The notes: generated by a model from the letters alone, not told the origin. A DNA stretch of 64,000 bases from Sandaracinaceae bacterium (GCA_016712745.1 JADJQN010000003.1:1757275-1821274), one strand, 5' to 3'; positions 16,079-24,892 are shown, numbered from the stretch's first letter. Made by a program: numbers and translations.

Positions 16079-17291
16079 GCGTGTATCCGCGGAAAGCGTT
16101 GCCGAGGCACTTCGCAATCAAGCGCCGGAGCTCGACGATATTGCGCGCGCGCGCATGGAGCGCGAACTTTTGAGTGTTGTTCGCGTGGGCAGGCGATCGC
16201 CATGGACCACCCCCTCGCGTGCCTTTGCACTCGGCGTCACGGTCACGCTCGCGGCGGCGGCCCTCTTCTTCTGGCTTGGGCCGATAGGCGCGCCGAAAGC
16301 GTCTCGCGGGCTTGCACTAAGCTTCGAGAGCCTGCGCAATGGAAACGTCACGGAACAGGGCGCCATTCGCGAAGGCGGGTCCGTTCGAACCGAAGAGAAT
16401 GAAACCGCACGCATTCGACTCTTCGACACCCAGTTCGATGCCGGTGCGAATTCCCACCTCCGATTCGTACACGTATCGGAAACTCAGCTCGACCTTTCGC
16501 TGGTCGAAGGGCATTTGGCGGTCGCATTTCATCCGCGTCAGCGCGGGCGCGAGCACCTTTCGATCGTGACACCCAATGCGCGTGTCGAGGTTGTGGGAAC
16601 CGTCTTCACCGTGACGATTGAAGAGAGCGGCGCAACGCGCGTGCGTGTTCAAGAGGGCATCGTGCGCGTTACCGAAATCGGTCACGAGGGCGCGCTGGTG
16701 AGCGCTGGCAATGAGATTAGCGTTGGCGGCACACGCTTGGTCGAACGCGCTGAGGCCGCTACGCCGCTTATTGCGGCGCCAAGTGCGCCCGGCGCTGATG
16801 CCCCAGCGATGGAGTTGGCCGAGTCGCAGCAGGGTGTATCGCGTTCGTCCGCGGCTACGAACGGGCCGGCCGAAGGCTTTAGCGAACACCTCTTGCGCAT
16901 CGAGGCGATGGTCGCCGCAGGACGAGTGACCGAAGCGCGCGCGGACCTCGAGCGAATGTCGCAGAGTTCTGCACCGAGCTCGGTTCGCGCGAACGTCTGG
17001 AACCAGCTGGGTGATATTGATCAAGGCGCGCGTCGCTATTCTGAAGCGGCAACGGAGTACGAGCATGCGGCATCGCTCGGCGCAAGCGATGCCTTCTGGT
17101 CTCTCGCCCGCGTGCGTGATCGCTACCTGCACGACACCGACGCAGCGCGCCCAGCGTACGAGAATTACCTCCGCGCCGCGCCGCGTGGTGCTGAGGCATC
17201 GCTTGCTCGAGCTCGGCTCTGCGAGCTGGGCGTACGCGAACATTGTTCTTCGTTGTCACCGGCCGTAGCTCCCGGTACCGTTGCACCATGA
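16071..17291 (+). CDS. FecR-domain membrane protein with C-terminal TPRs
   Basis: 406 residues; ATG 16071 follows GGAGG and overlaps the sigma-factor stop by eight bases. A cytoplasmic N-terminal region (about 1-45) is followed by one membrane segment (about 48-70). A periplasmic FecR domain (about 85-215; FDTQFDAGANSHLRFV, VEGHLAVAF, VEVVGTVFTVTIEE, VRVQEGIVRVTE) comes next. After a low-complexity linker, TPR-like helices occupy about 280-390. It lacks the short classical anti-sigma zinc motif, so it probably regulates the adjacent sigma factor by direct binding through its N-terminus. The TPRs suggest protein interaction in the periplasm. Its stop overlaps the tmk start (ATGA). Confidence 0.85.
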   Translation: MSKRVSAESVAEALRNQAPELDDIARARMERELLSVVRVGRRSPWTTPSRAFALGVTVTLAAAALFFWLGPIGAPKASRGLALSFESLRNGNVTEQGAIREGGSVRTEENETARIRLFDTQFDAGANSHLRFVHVSETQLDLSLVEGHLAVAFHPRQRGREHLSIVTPNARVEVVGTVFTVTIEESGATRVRVQEGIVRVTEIGHEGALVSAGNEISVGGTRLVERAEAATPLIAAPSAPGADAPAMELAESQQGVSRSSAATNGPAEGFSEHLLRIEAMVAAGRVTEARADLERMSQSSAPSSVRANVWNQLGDIDQGARRYSEAATEYEHAASLGASDAFWSLARVRDRYLHDTDAARPAYENYLRAAPRGAEASLARARLCELGVREHCSSLSPAVAPGTVAP

Positions 17292-17944
17292 GCAATGGTC
17301 GCTTCTTGGTGCTGGAGGGCGTGGATGGAGCGGGCACGACGACGCACACGAAAATACTCGTGGACGCGCTCAAGGCTGACGGTATTCCGCTCAAGAGCAC
17401 GCGAGAGCCAAGCGACGGACCTATCGGAGTCATGCTTCGTCAGATCCTGACCGGACGCTTGGTCGTGCCGACGATGCAAGGTCCGCGCGCGCCAACGTGG
17501 GGGACGATGGCTCTCTTGTTTGCAGCCGATCGACTTGATCACATCGACGCCGAGATCACCCCGAACCTGATGGAAGGCGTTACCGTCCTCAGCGATCGTT
17601 ACGATTACTCGTCGGTCGCCTACCAGTCCCTTACCAGCGACGCCGGGGGCGCGAGCATTGAGTGGGTCCAAGAATTGAACCGTCACGCACGCCGTCCCGA
17701 CCTGACCATCGTGCTTGATGTCCCACCTGAGGTCGCCAAACGACGCCGTGGGGCGCGCCACGGGGCACCGGACCTGTATGACGACGATGCGCTTCAGGTG
17801 CGGCTGTGCACCTTCTACAAAACGATCGAAAAGTACTATCCGAAAGACAAGATCGTGCACGTGAACGCCGACCGCGATCAGGCGGTCGTGGCAGCCGAAA
17901 TCCTCAAGCACGTTCGTGACTTAGGTGTTGGCCGCGGGCCTTAG
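17288..17944 (+). CDS. tmk: Thymidylate kinase with altered P-loop
   Basis: 218 residues, cytoplasmic, converting dTMP to dTDP with ATP in dTTP synthesis. The order of motifs is right for Tmk: P-loop region (EGVDGAGTTTH, residues 10-20), TREPSDGPIG (dTMP-binding Arg), SDRYDYSSVAYQ (the DRY motif) and VLDVPPEVAKRRRGAR (lid). The P-loop position normally occupied by the nucleotide-binding lysine (GxxGxGKTT) is Thr17. I recall this GTTT variant in other delta-type bacteria, so it may be a lineage form in which a lid arginine compensates, but activity should not be assumed. It starts inside the FecR-gene stop, so it is coupled to the sigma unit. Confidence 0.8.
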   Translation: MSNGRFLVLEGVDGAGTTTHTKILVDALKADGIPLKSTREPSDGPIGVMLRQILTGRLVVPTMQGPRAPTWGTMALLFAADRLDHIDAEITPNLMEGVTVLSDRYDYSSVAYQSLTSDAGGASIEWVQELNRHARRPDLTIVLDVPPEVAKRRRGARHGAPDLYDDDALQVRLCTFYKTIEKYYPKDKIVHVNADRDQAVVAAEILKHVRDLGVGRGP

Positions 17945-17993
17945 CCTTCGAAATTTTTGACCACATGCCGTGCCCCCTGCGTAAATCAACGCG

Positions 17994-18497
17994 GTGCGAG
18001 CTTCGTCCATGAGCCACGGTCCCTCTTCGATGATCCACGTGGCGCTATCGGTGCTGTCGCTTTCCTTCGCATCCGCATGCGCCGGCGGGGCCGAACCGCG
18101 CGGCACGACACCGGCACCAGTCCCGTCGCAGATGACACAAGCGCAAGCGCCCGAACCTATAATCATCGAAACCGACCACAACATCGATCGCGAATCGCTG
18201 AACGTTGTGCTCGATCAGGGCCTAGGACGCTTTCTCTCAAACGTTGAGACAGAGCCGGCCCGTGACCATGAGCAATTTGTCGGATTTCGCGTGGTGCGTT
18301 TCTTCGAGAATGATCCGCGGTTTGCATCGGTCGATATCCACGTCGGTGACATTATTACGCGCGTGAACGGGCATAGTATTCAGCGACCCGAAGACGCGAT
18401 GACCGTGTGGAATGAGTTGCGTGTAGCGAGTGAGCTCCTCGTCGAATATGTTCGCGAGGGAGAACGTCGAGAGACACGGTTTGCGATCGTTAACTAA
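17994..18497 (+). CDS. Lipoprotein with PDZ-like domain
   Basis: Up to 167 residues; GTG 17994, ATG 18009 and ATG 18030 are all possible starts. The hydrophobic stretch IHVALSVLSLSFASAC ends in a lipobox, so it is an envelope lipoprotein. A Pro/Gln/Ala linker follows. Residues about 75-167 resemble the PDZ/GspC-C fold: GFRVVRFFENDPRFASVDIHVGD, then IITRVNGHSIQRPEDAMTVWNEL and VEYVREGERRETRF. Such a domain could bind protein termini or work as a secretion-system clamp, but no type II secretion genes are in the window. The next gene starts 13 bases later. Confidence 0.7.
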   Translation: MRASSMSHGPSSMIHVALSVLSLSFASACAGGAEPRGTTPAPVPSQMTQAQAPEPIIIETDHNIDRESLNVVLDQGLGRFLSNVETEPARDHEQFVGFRVVRFFENDPRFASVDIHVGDIITRVNGHSIQRPEDAMTVWNELRVASELLVEYVREGERRETRFAIVN

Positions 18498-18510
18498 AAC
18501 TGGAGGAGTT

Positions 18511-19197
18511 ATGTGGAAGAAGGCGCTGTTCACGTCGTTGGTTCTTGCGGCCATGGGCCCGGTAGCATCGGCGTACGCTGAGGGACCGCAAGATGCGCCT
18601 CCGCCTCCTGTCTATGTAGAGACGCAAGCGGGTTATGGACAGCCACAGGCTGTGCCTGTCGAAGAAGCTCCGGTCGAGCGCGGAGGTCGCGGAATCGAGT
18701 ACGGCGCGCACCTCGTCGTTCCGATATTCGCGCAATCGCCGTTCGGCGATCGCGGCACCCTTGGTCTCTCGCCCGGCATCGGCCTACAAGGCCGCGTAGG
18801 CTGGGAATTTGCGGGCGGCTTTACCACGGAGCTCAATCTCGGCGTCATGTACAACAACGTGACGGGCGTAGATTCGAGCGTTACGTCGTCATTGACGAAC
18901 GTGTGGGTGGGCGCGGGCGCTCGGTACTCGTTCTTGAACGCGAGCGCCTTGGTGCCGTTCATCGGTCTGGGCATCGCGGTGAACTTCTGGCAGTCGCAGC
19001 TCGACGACGGATTCGTCTCGGTCATGAGCGACACCGAAGCTGGCTTCGCGATGAATGCTCTCGCCGGCTTTGCGTACGAACTTAGCCCCGAGCTTGCGCT
19101 TGAGCTTGGTGTGCAAGCGAACTACGCGTTCCCGACGGCTTCGCTCGAGCACAGCGTGTACATCTCGCCCTTCTTGGGCGGCACTCTCTACTACTAA
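18511..19197 (+). CDS. Outer-membrane beta-barrel protein
   Basis: 228 residues with GGAGGAG at ribosome-binding distance, a signal peptide (MWKKALFTSLVLAAMGPVASAYA) and a Pro/Gln-rich mature N-terminus. The rest is an OmpA/OprF-like eight-strand barrel pattern: repeated Gly-aromatic strands (EYGAHLVVPIFAQ, VGWEFAGGFTTELNLGVMY, VWVGAGARYSFL, LAGFAYELSPELALELGVQA) and a terminal strand ending in aromatic residues (GGTLYY). No peptidoglycan-binding domain is attached. It is probably cotranscribed with the PDZ-like lipoprotein. Its stop overlaps the convergent sctQ-like gene by four bases. Confidence 0.75.
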   Translation: MWKKALFTSLVLAAMGPVASAYAEGPQDAPPPPVYVETQAGYGQPQAVPVEEAPVERGGRGIEYGAHLVVPIFAQSPFGDRGTLGLSPGIGLQGRVGWEFAGGFTTELNLGVMYNNVTGVDSSVTSSLTNVWVGAGARYSFLNASALVPFIGLGIAVNFWQSQLDDGFVSVMSDTEAGFAMNALAGFAYELSPELALELGVQANYAFPTASLEHSVYISPFLGGTLYY

Positions 19198-20303
19198 CGT
19201 TCGAGCAGCTGCACGATGCGAACGCCGAGCTCTCCGTCGATGTCGACGAGCTCGGCGTTTGCAATTGTGCGCCGCCCGATGCGCAGCACGATCTGATCGG
19301 TGATCGGTCGGCCCGTGCGCAAAACGTCTCCCGCAGACAACGTCGTGAGCTCCACATAGGGAAGCGTAAAACGTGCGAGCTCGGCGCTCAGCTCGACGTG
19401 AACGTCCTGTACGTGACGCAGCGAGACGTCGACCGCAGTGGCTGGCTCGTTGTCGGGCTCATTCGTTTTACCTTCCGTCACCTTCATGCCGCCTCCAGCG
19501 TGTGCGCTCACGATGCGCAAGCTTCCTTCCTCGAGCTTACACTTCCATGAAAGTTCTTTGGGATGGGACGCGTAGACCCAGGCATGCTCGAACGACGCAT
19601 CGTCCAGCACGATCGAATCGCCTATTTCGAGCGATGAGATTTCGCTCACCGACAACAAAGCGCGTCCCACTGTCGCGATGCATTCGACCGGAACGGTGCT
19701 GAAGTCATTCGACGCGGATGCCACCGGGGCGCGCGCAAGTAGCTCCTTGGTTGCTATCACGCGAATCGGTCCGCGATCTGCGCCAACAGTTGCGGGAACG
19801 TTCCATACTGCGCATTCGCCAGCGCCAAGCGCGGCCATCATCTGCTCATGCGAGGTGATCACGTCGACCAGTTGAACGACACCGCTTCCCGCACGTGCGA
19901 CCAAGCGCGCCACGAAGTATGCAAAGAGCCCTCTCTCGACTTCGCTCAGATTGTCCGTGGAAAATTGTGCGGTTTTGCCGCCTTCGCCGCCAAGAACGCG
20001 ATCGATGATGCACGCCGCCAAAAATCGGTCTACATCCAGCACAAGATTTCCGTGCGGCGTCGCGAGCAACGCGGCAACGTGCGTTTGCTTGGGCCATGCG
20101 TTGCGAGCGTTGTCGTCCACGATCGACGCAAGGGCGCGTTCGATCGCGAGAGGCAGGCCTAGTAGCTCGCGTGACTCTTCCGCGATATGCGAGGCGACGT
20201 CCGCGCGCATCAAGCGCTGAGCGTTGCGAGCGAGTGCCACGTGCCCGTCCGTCCAGCGCGGCAAAGAGCTTTCCGAATGCGAGGAAGTCGACATCGAAGG
20301 CAC
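19194..20303 (-). CDS. sctQ: Type III secretion C-ring protein SctQ-like (SpoA/FliM-FliN family)
   Basis: Up to 369 residues (GTG 20303; ATG 20294 also possible). A FliM/SctQ-like N-terminal region (about 30-200) is followed by two SpoA-type modules. The first lies near 215-265 (EISSLEIGDSIVLDD). The second, clearer one is at about 295-369, with VHVELSAELARFTLPYVELTTLSAGDV and a C-terminal ELVDIDGELGVRIVQLLE. SctQ forms the cytosolic sorting platform of injectisomes, and FliM/FliN do the same job in flagella. No other export genes lie in the window except the SctP-like gene upstream on the same strand. The assignment to SctQ rather than FliM rests on two SpoA modules in one protein. Confidence 0.7.
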   Translation of the reverse strand: MPSMSTSSHSESSLPRWTDGHVALARNAQRLMRADVASHIAEESRELLGLPLAIERALASIVDDNARNAWPKQTHVAALLATPHGNLVLDVDRFLAACIIDRVLGGEGGKTAQFSTDNLSEVERGLFAYFVARLVARAGSGVVQLVDVITSHEQMMAALGAGECAVWNVPATVGADRGPIRVIATKELLARAPVASASNDFSTVPVECIATVGRALLSVSEISSLEIGDSIVLDDASFEHAWVYASHPKELSWKCKLEEGSLRIVSAHAGGGMKVTEGKTNEPDNEPATAVDVSLRHVQDVHVELSAELARFTLPYVELTTLSAGDVLRTGRPITDQIVLRIGRRTIANAELVDIDGELGVRIVQLLER

Positions 20304-20348
20304 AGAGCATGGCGGATCTTCACGCCACGAATCAACCGGCGCTTGATC

Positions 20349-20927
20349 CTACTCGATCGAAATTAGGTCTTTCGGAATGCCCTTTTCGCAAAGGCTCTCC
20401 GCAAAGAGGCCAGCCCATTGTGTATCGGCATGAATCCGAACCGAGACGCGACCGTTTTCGTGATGCAGGCGGACGTCGACCTCGCGCCCTTTGCCCAGAT
20501 CAACGCGCAAGTGCACGGCGCGCCCGTCATGTGAGGTCCTCATTTGGGAGAGCACGCGCTGTGCGAGCAGCGCCATTTGCACGCGCGCATCGCCTTCGCT
20601 TGTGGCAAGGACTTGCGTCGCAAGGCTCGCCAAGCCTTGCTGAATCAGTACGGCGGGCGGCGGCTGAAACGCGAGCAAGCGTTCGTCGGCAGCGGCTGCG
20701 TCGCGCTTTGGGGAAGTGCTGAGCTTTCGTTGCTCCTTGGGCTCTGGCTCGGCGCCGTTCAGCTGCCGCTGCGGCTTGGCACACGGCGCAGCTTTCACTC
20801 CCTCCTGCCAAAGTGAATCGCGAAAGCGCTTGGGCTTGGCGACCGAAGAAAGGGCAATCCGCGCCCCGATCTTGGGTACTTCGAGGTTTTTGACCGTGCA
20901 TGCGGGTCCGACTGGCGCTTTTTCCAT
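20349..20927 (-). CDS. SctP/YscP-like type III secretion substrate-switch protein
   Basis: 192 residues, with a low-complexity Lys/Pro/Ala-rich N-terminal half (about 1-95) and a compact C-terminal domain (about 100-192). That domain (VHLRVDLGKGREVDVRLHHENGRVSVRIHADTQWAGLF) resembles the FliK/SctP C-terminal switch domain, with its typical L.P...G.v.V.l....g.v.v.i pattern. Needle- or hook-length proteins share this layout of a variable ruler followed by a switch domain. It lies 45 bases upstream of the sctQ-like gene on the same strand, as sctP-sctQ do in injectisome operons. Similarity alone is modest; the gene order supports it. Confidence 0.5.
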   Translation of the reverse strand: MEKAPVGPACTVKNLEVPKIGARIALSSVAKPKRFRDSLWQEGVKAAPCAKPQRQLNGAEPEPKEQRKLSTSPKRDAAAADERLLAFQPPPAVLIQQGLASLATQVLATSEGDARVQMALLAQRVLSQMRTSHDGRAVHLRVDLGKGREVDVRLHHENGRVSVRIHADTQWAGLFAESLCEKGIPKDLISIE

Positions 20928-21021
20928 GGGCCTTTATCGTGTTTGCGAACTCGATGTTTCGCGCCGTTGAATGGTATGCTCGCGCACGTCGTTCGGCTTT
21001 TTGCCCACACGAGGACCCGGT

Positions 21022-22134
21022 TTGCCCGTCAAAGACGCCTACATCGGAACTGAGATCGCCGGGCAATTCCGCATCGTCAGTCGCATTGGCTCAGGCGGTA
21101 TGGGCGCCGTCTACAAGGCTGAGCAGCCCGAGATGAATCGCCACGTGGCGATTAAGATACTGCATCCCAAATACGTCTCGCGCCCCGATCTCGTTGCCCG
21201 CTTCCGTCGCGAAGCCCGCGCGATGAGCCATCTTTCCCATCCGAATACCGCGCGCGTCTTTCTGTACGGACAATTGGAAGACGGCGCTTGTTATATCGTG
21301 ATGGAGTTCATGGAAGGCCTCAACATCGCGCAGCTCGTGCGCGCCGAAGGTCCCATGGAAACCACGCGCGCCTGCGGAATCATGATTCAAGTGCTCGGTG
21401 CTCTTGATGAAGCGCATCGCGCCGGCATCATTCACCGCGACCTGAAGCCTGAGAATATTTTCATCACCAGCCAAGGTGGCATCGTGGACTTTCCGAAGGT
21501 GCTCGACTTCGGCTTGGCCAAAGTGAGTCAACGCGAAATGCGACCTGGCTCGCTAATCCTCACGCAAGAGGGCATGGTCTTCGGGACGCCCGAGTTTATG
21601 AGTCCTGAACAGGCGCAGGGAAAAGTTCTCGATGGCCGCTCTGACATTTATTCGTTGGGCGTGATCCTGTTCGAGATGCTGACCGGCACGCTTCCGTTCG
21701 ATGCGAAGCACCCGATGGATTTCATCAGCCTTCACATTACGGCCGAGCCTTTGAAGATCACCGATCGCCAACCCAACCGAGTATTTCCGAACGGCCTGCA
21801 AGATGCGGTGCGCAAAGCGCTCGGAAAAAAGCCGGAAGATCGCTACTCGTCAACGGCCGAGTTTGCTGTGGCACTGCGAAGCGTCATCCAAGGCCAAGGC
21901 TTCGCGCCCGGACAGGGTGTGACGGGCGCGATGCGTGCGGTGCCTCGTGAAGCAATGGTCGACCAGGGACTTGCATCGGCGCGCCCGAAGAAGCCGGCTT
22001 CCGGACCGCCGCCCGAAGACGTTCCCGGCGTGAACCCATCCGCATCCCGCACCCCGTACATTGTTCTCGGGATCGCAGTGGTTTTTGCGGTTCTCGGAGC
22101 TGCGGCGCTGACCTTTGCAATACTCAAGAGTTGA
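21022..22134 (+). CDS. Hanks-type Ser/Thr protein kinase with C-terminal membrane anchor
   Basis: 370 residues from TTG 21022, which follows GAGGA; an ATG at 20971 would add 17 residues unlike the family. The kinase domain (about 12-275) is intact: glycine loop IGSGGMGAVYKA, VAIKIL lysine, HRDLKPENIF catalytic loop, DFGLAK magnesium loop and GTPEFMSPEQ activation segment. A Pro-rich linker and one transmembrane helix (about 345-368; YIVLGIAVVFAVLGAAALTF) end the protein, leaving almost nothing in the periplasm. It therefore senses through cytoplasmic or membrane partners. Myxobacteria carry many such kinases. No obvious cognate substrate gene is adjacent. Confidence 0.9.
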   Translation: MPVKDAYIGTEIAGQFRIVSRIGSGGMGAVYKAEQPEMNRHVAIKILHPKYVSRPDLVARFRREARAMSHLSHPNTARVFLYGQLEDGACYIVMEFMEGLNIAQLVRAEGPMETTRACGIMIQVLGALDEAHRAGIIHRDLKPENIFITSQGGIVDFPKVLDFGLAKVSQREMRPGSLILTQEGMVFGTPEFMSPEQAQGKVLDGRSDIYSLGVILFEMLTGTLPFDAKHPMDFISLHITAEPLKITDRQPNRVFPNGLQDAVRKALGKKPEDRYSSTAEFAVALRSVIQGQGFAPGQGVTGAMRAVPREAMVDQGLASARPKKPASGPPPEDVPGVNPSASRTPYIVLGIAVVFAVLGAAALTFAILKS

Positions 22135-22191
22135 ACGCGCCTCCTTGCCTTGACTGGGCGCGGAATTTCTCTCTATATACGCCTCGAATCA

Positions 22192-23073
22192 ATGGCGACC
22201 GCCGTCTCCACCGCCGTGTCTTTGGGCAGTCTGCGTGACTTCGTCGCGCTGACGAAACCGCGCATCACCTTCCTCGTTGTGGTGACGACGGCCGGAGGGT
22301 TGTGGCTCGCCCCGGGACATCGTGCGCCACTGTTCTTCCTTCTGACCGTGTTCGCAACTGCGATGGTCGTCTCGGCCGCCAACGTCTTCAACTGCTGGAT
22401 CGAGCGCGAGAGTGATCGCGATATGAAGCGCACGAGCGTTCGCCCCCTTCCGGCGGGGCGCCTGGCGCCGCAGCATGCGCTCATCTTCGGCTTTGTCCTG
22501 GCGACGATCTCGGTGCCGTTGCTCACCATTGGCGTAAATCCGCTGACCGGATTTCTGGGCGCGCTCGCGCTCATTCTCTATGTCTGCGTCTACACACCGA
22601 TGAAGCAAAAGTCGTGGACGGCTCTTTTGGTCGGCGCGGTGCCAGGTGCGTTGCCGCCACTCATGGGTTGGACGGCGGCGACTGGCAAGCTTGAGGCTCC
22701 GGGGCTCGTGCTCTTCGGTATTCTCTTTCTGTGGCAGGTCCCGCACTTCATCGCCATCTCGATTTTCCGCCGCGAAGAGTATGAGCGCGCAGGCATCGCG
22801 ATCTTACCGTCGGCGATTGGCGATCGTGCAGCGACATTGCACGCGATCATCTACGCCGGTGCGCTGCTGCCCGTGTCGTTGCTGCTTGCGCCTCTCGGGG
22901 TTGCAGGCAAGCCATACTTGTTCGCGGCCACCGCACTCGGACTTGTCTTTTTGGGCACGTCGCTGCTGGGTCTACGTCGCGACGCCGGACACAAATGGGC
23001 GCGGCGCCTCTTTTACGTTTCGCTCGTCTACCTGACGCTGCTCTTTCTAGCGCTTACGCTGGACGCGAGGTAG
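22192..23073 (+). CDS. ctaB: Protoheme IX farnesyltransferase (heme O synthase)
   Basis: 293 residues with nine predicted membrane segments. It transfers farnesyl to heme B to make heme O for terminal oxidases. The UbiA-family Asp-rich region is visible in NVFNCWIERESDRDMKRTSVRPLPAGRL (Asp residues bind the magnesium-diphosphate), preceded by TKPRITFLVVVTTAGG. The start at 22192 gives the usual short N-terminus; a frame extension to 22150 has no homology. The genes downstream (ABC exporter, SCO1, DUF420) form a tight same-strand run, pointing to an operon for cytochrome oxidase maturation. The next gene begins five bases after the stop. Confidence 0.9.
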   Translation: MATAVSTAVSLGSLRDFVALTKPRITFLVVVTTAGGLWLAPGHRAPLFFLLTVFATAMVVSAANVFNCWIERESDRDMKRTSVRPLPAGRLAPQHALIFGFVLATISVPLLTIGVNPLTGFLGALALILYVCVYTPMKQKSWTALLVGAVPGALPPLMGWTAATGKLEAPGLVLFGILFLWQVPHFIAISIFRREEYERAGIAILPSAIGDRAATLHAIIYAGALLPVSLLLAPLGVAGKPYLFAATALGLVFLGTSLLGLRRDAGHKWARRLFYVSLVYLTLLFLALTLDAR

Positions 23074-23078
23074 CGGCG

Positions 23079-24098
23079 ATGCAAACCGTGGTCACGCCTG
23101 TGGGGGCGACTGCGAGTCGTTCCGCGCGGGATCCGTTGGCTATCGATCGCGCGGGCAAAGATCGCCTCACGATCCGCGATTTACGCCATAGCTACGGTGC
23201 GCGCGAGGTTTTGAAGGGCCTGTCGTTCTCGGTAGGGCGCGGCGAAGTCGTGGGGCTCCTCGGGCCGAACGGGTGCGGCAAGTCCACGACATTTCAAATC
23301 CTGTTGGGCCTGGTGATGCCGGTGTCGGGTGAAATTCTGCTCGACGGGGCAGCCGTGGCTCCCGGCGATCGACGCTTGCGCTCGCGCGTGGGCGTAGTCT
23401 TTCAATCGGGTAGCGTGGATCTGCGCTTGAGCGCGCGCGAGAACCTCCTGCTCAGCGCGCGTCTCTACGGGATGAATCGCGAGATCGCGCGTTCGAGACT
23501 CGAGGAGCTTCTGCGCTTCATGGAGCTGGGCGACCGAGCGGACGAGCCAGTGATCAAATGGTCGGGCGGGATGAAGCGCCGGCTTGAGCTCGTGCGCGCA
23601 CTGCTGCACGAGCCAGACACACTCCTTCTGGACGAACCGACAAGCGGTCTCGATGAAGCCAGTTTTCAGCGAACGTGGGATCGCATTCTTTCCCTTCGTG
23701 ATGCGAAGAAGCTTTCAGTTTTGCTCACAACACATCGTCCCGAAGAGGCTGAGCTTTGCGATCGCGTGGCAATCCTTGACGGCGGCGCGATTGTCGCCGA
23801 AGGGACACCTTCCGAATTGAAGGCTCGGGTTTCTGGCGATGTCATTTCCCTCGAAGCTGACGACCTTGAAGCGCTGGCGCGCGACGTAGAGTCTCTTCTC
23901 AACCTCAAAGCACGTGTGATCGAAGAACGGGTCGTCATTGAGCACGAAAAAGGGCACGCGCTCATTCCGCGCCTCGTCGAGGCGCTGCCCCCGGGACGCT
24001 TGCGTAGCGTTTCGATGAGGCGCCCCTCGCTCGCCGATGTCTTCGTAAAGCTCACGGGCCGATCGCTAAGAAGCTCGGTCGAAGAAGTGAAGTCATGA
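23079..24098 (+). CDS. ABC-2 exporter ATPase
   Basis: 339 residues. The nucleotide-binding domain (about 30-245) has Walker A GPNGCGKST, a Q-loop, the signature WSGGMKRRLEL, Walker B LLLDEPTSGLDE and the switch His in TTHRPEEAE. The C-terminal extension (about 250-339) resembles the accessory domain of DrrA/CcmA-type exporters. It overlaps the permease gene by ATGA. Lying between heme O synthase and SCO1, it could export or handle a factor for oxidase assembly, but drug-exporter-like ABC-2 pairs are diverse and substrate prediction is unsafe. Confidence 0.9.
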   Translation: MQTVVTPVGATASRSARDPLAIDRAGKDRLTIRDLRHSYGAREVLKGLSFSVGRGEVVGLLGPNGCGKSTTFQILLGLVMPVSGEILLDGAAVAPGDRRLRSRVGVVFQSGSVDLRLSARENLLLSARLYGMNREIARSRLEELLRFMELGDRADEPVIKWSGGMKRRLELVRALLHEPDTLLLDEPTSGLDEASFQRTWDRILSLRDAKKLSVLLTTHRPEEAELCDRVAILDGGAIVAEGTPSELKARVSGDVISLEADDLEALARDVESLLNLKARVIEERVVIEHEKGHALIPRLVEALPPGRLRSVSMRRPSLADVFVKLTGRSLRSSVEEVKS

Positions 24099-24892
24099 GC
24101 ACGGCAGCAGCAACGCAAAGCGCGTTCGCGCAAGATTTTGCGACCGTGTCAGTGCTATGGCGTCGGGACATCGTCCGCTTCTTCCGCGAACGCACGCGTG
24201 TTGTCGGCGCGCTCGTTCAGCCGCTTATCTTCTGGTTTGTGATTGGCTCGGGCTTGTCGCCGACCTTTCATATGGAAGCGGCGGCAGACGTCTCCTACAT
24301 GGCGTACTTCTTTCCCGGTGTGATCTTGATGGTCGTACTCTTCACTTCCATCTTCGCGACGATGTCCCTCATCGAGGATCGCCACAACGGATTCATGCAA
24401 GCCGTGCTGGTTGGGCCGGGCTCACGAGGCGCTGTTGTGCTGGGCAAGTCGTTGGGCTCAACGACGGTCGCTCTTGTCCAGGCATCCTTGTTCGTGCTGC
24501 TCGCACCTCTCGCCGGCTTTGGCTACGCCTCGATCGATTGGCCGATGCTCGCATTCGTCCTTCTTCTTACGTCACTTGCGCTGACGACCACTGGCTTCGC
24601 AGTCGCGTGGTGGCTCGACTCGACGCAGGGCTACCACGTAGTGATGAGCGTTCTGCTCTTGCCTCTGTGGATCATGTCGGGCGCAATGTTTCCTGCGCCG
24701 CGCTCCCTGCAGCGAGTGCTGGCATTCAATCCCATGTCGCATTCCGTGGGCGCGCTGCGACGTGCGCTCTACGGGGGGATGCCGCCAGCAGGTACTGTGC
24801 TCGCGAGCGCCGGGGTCGAGCTTGGCGTTTTGATCGCGTTTGCGATAACGGGCTTTGCGTTCGCGCTCGTTCTCGCGGTGAGAAAGCGATGA
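24095..24892 (+). CDS. ABC-2 type permease
   Basis: 265 residues with six membrane segments typical of ABC2 permeases. It has an N-terminal amphipathic helix before TM1 (LWRRDIVRFFRERTRVVGALVQPLIFW), the conserved LIEDRHNGFMQAVLVGP loop and a MSVLLLPLWIMSGAMFP motif. It pairs with the ATPase directly upstream (ATGA overlap) to form a 2+2 exporter in the inner membrane. Its own stop overlaps the SCO1 start, so the whole run is translationally coupled. Confidence 0.9.
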   Translation: MSTAAATQSAFAQDFATVSVLWRRDIVRFFRERTRVVGALVQPLIFWFVIGSGLSPTFHMEAAADVSYMAYFFPGVILMVVLFTSIFATMSLIEDRHNGFMQAVLVGPGSRGAVVLGKSLGSTTVALVQASLFVLLAPLAGFGYASIDWPMLAFVLLLTSLALTTTGFAVAWWLDSTQGYHVVMSVLLLPLWIMSGAMFPAPRSLQRVLAFNPMSHSVGALRRALYGGMPPAGTVLASAGVELGVLIAFAITGFAFALVLAVRKR

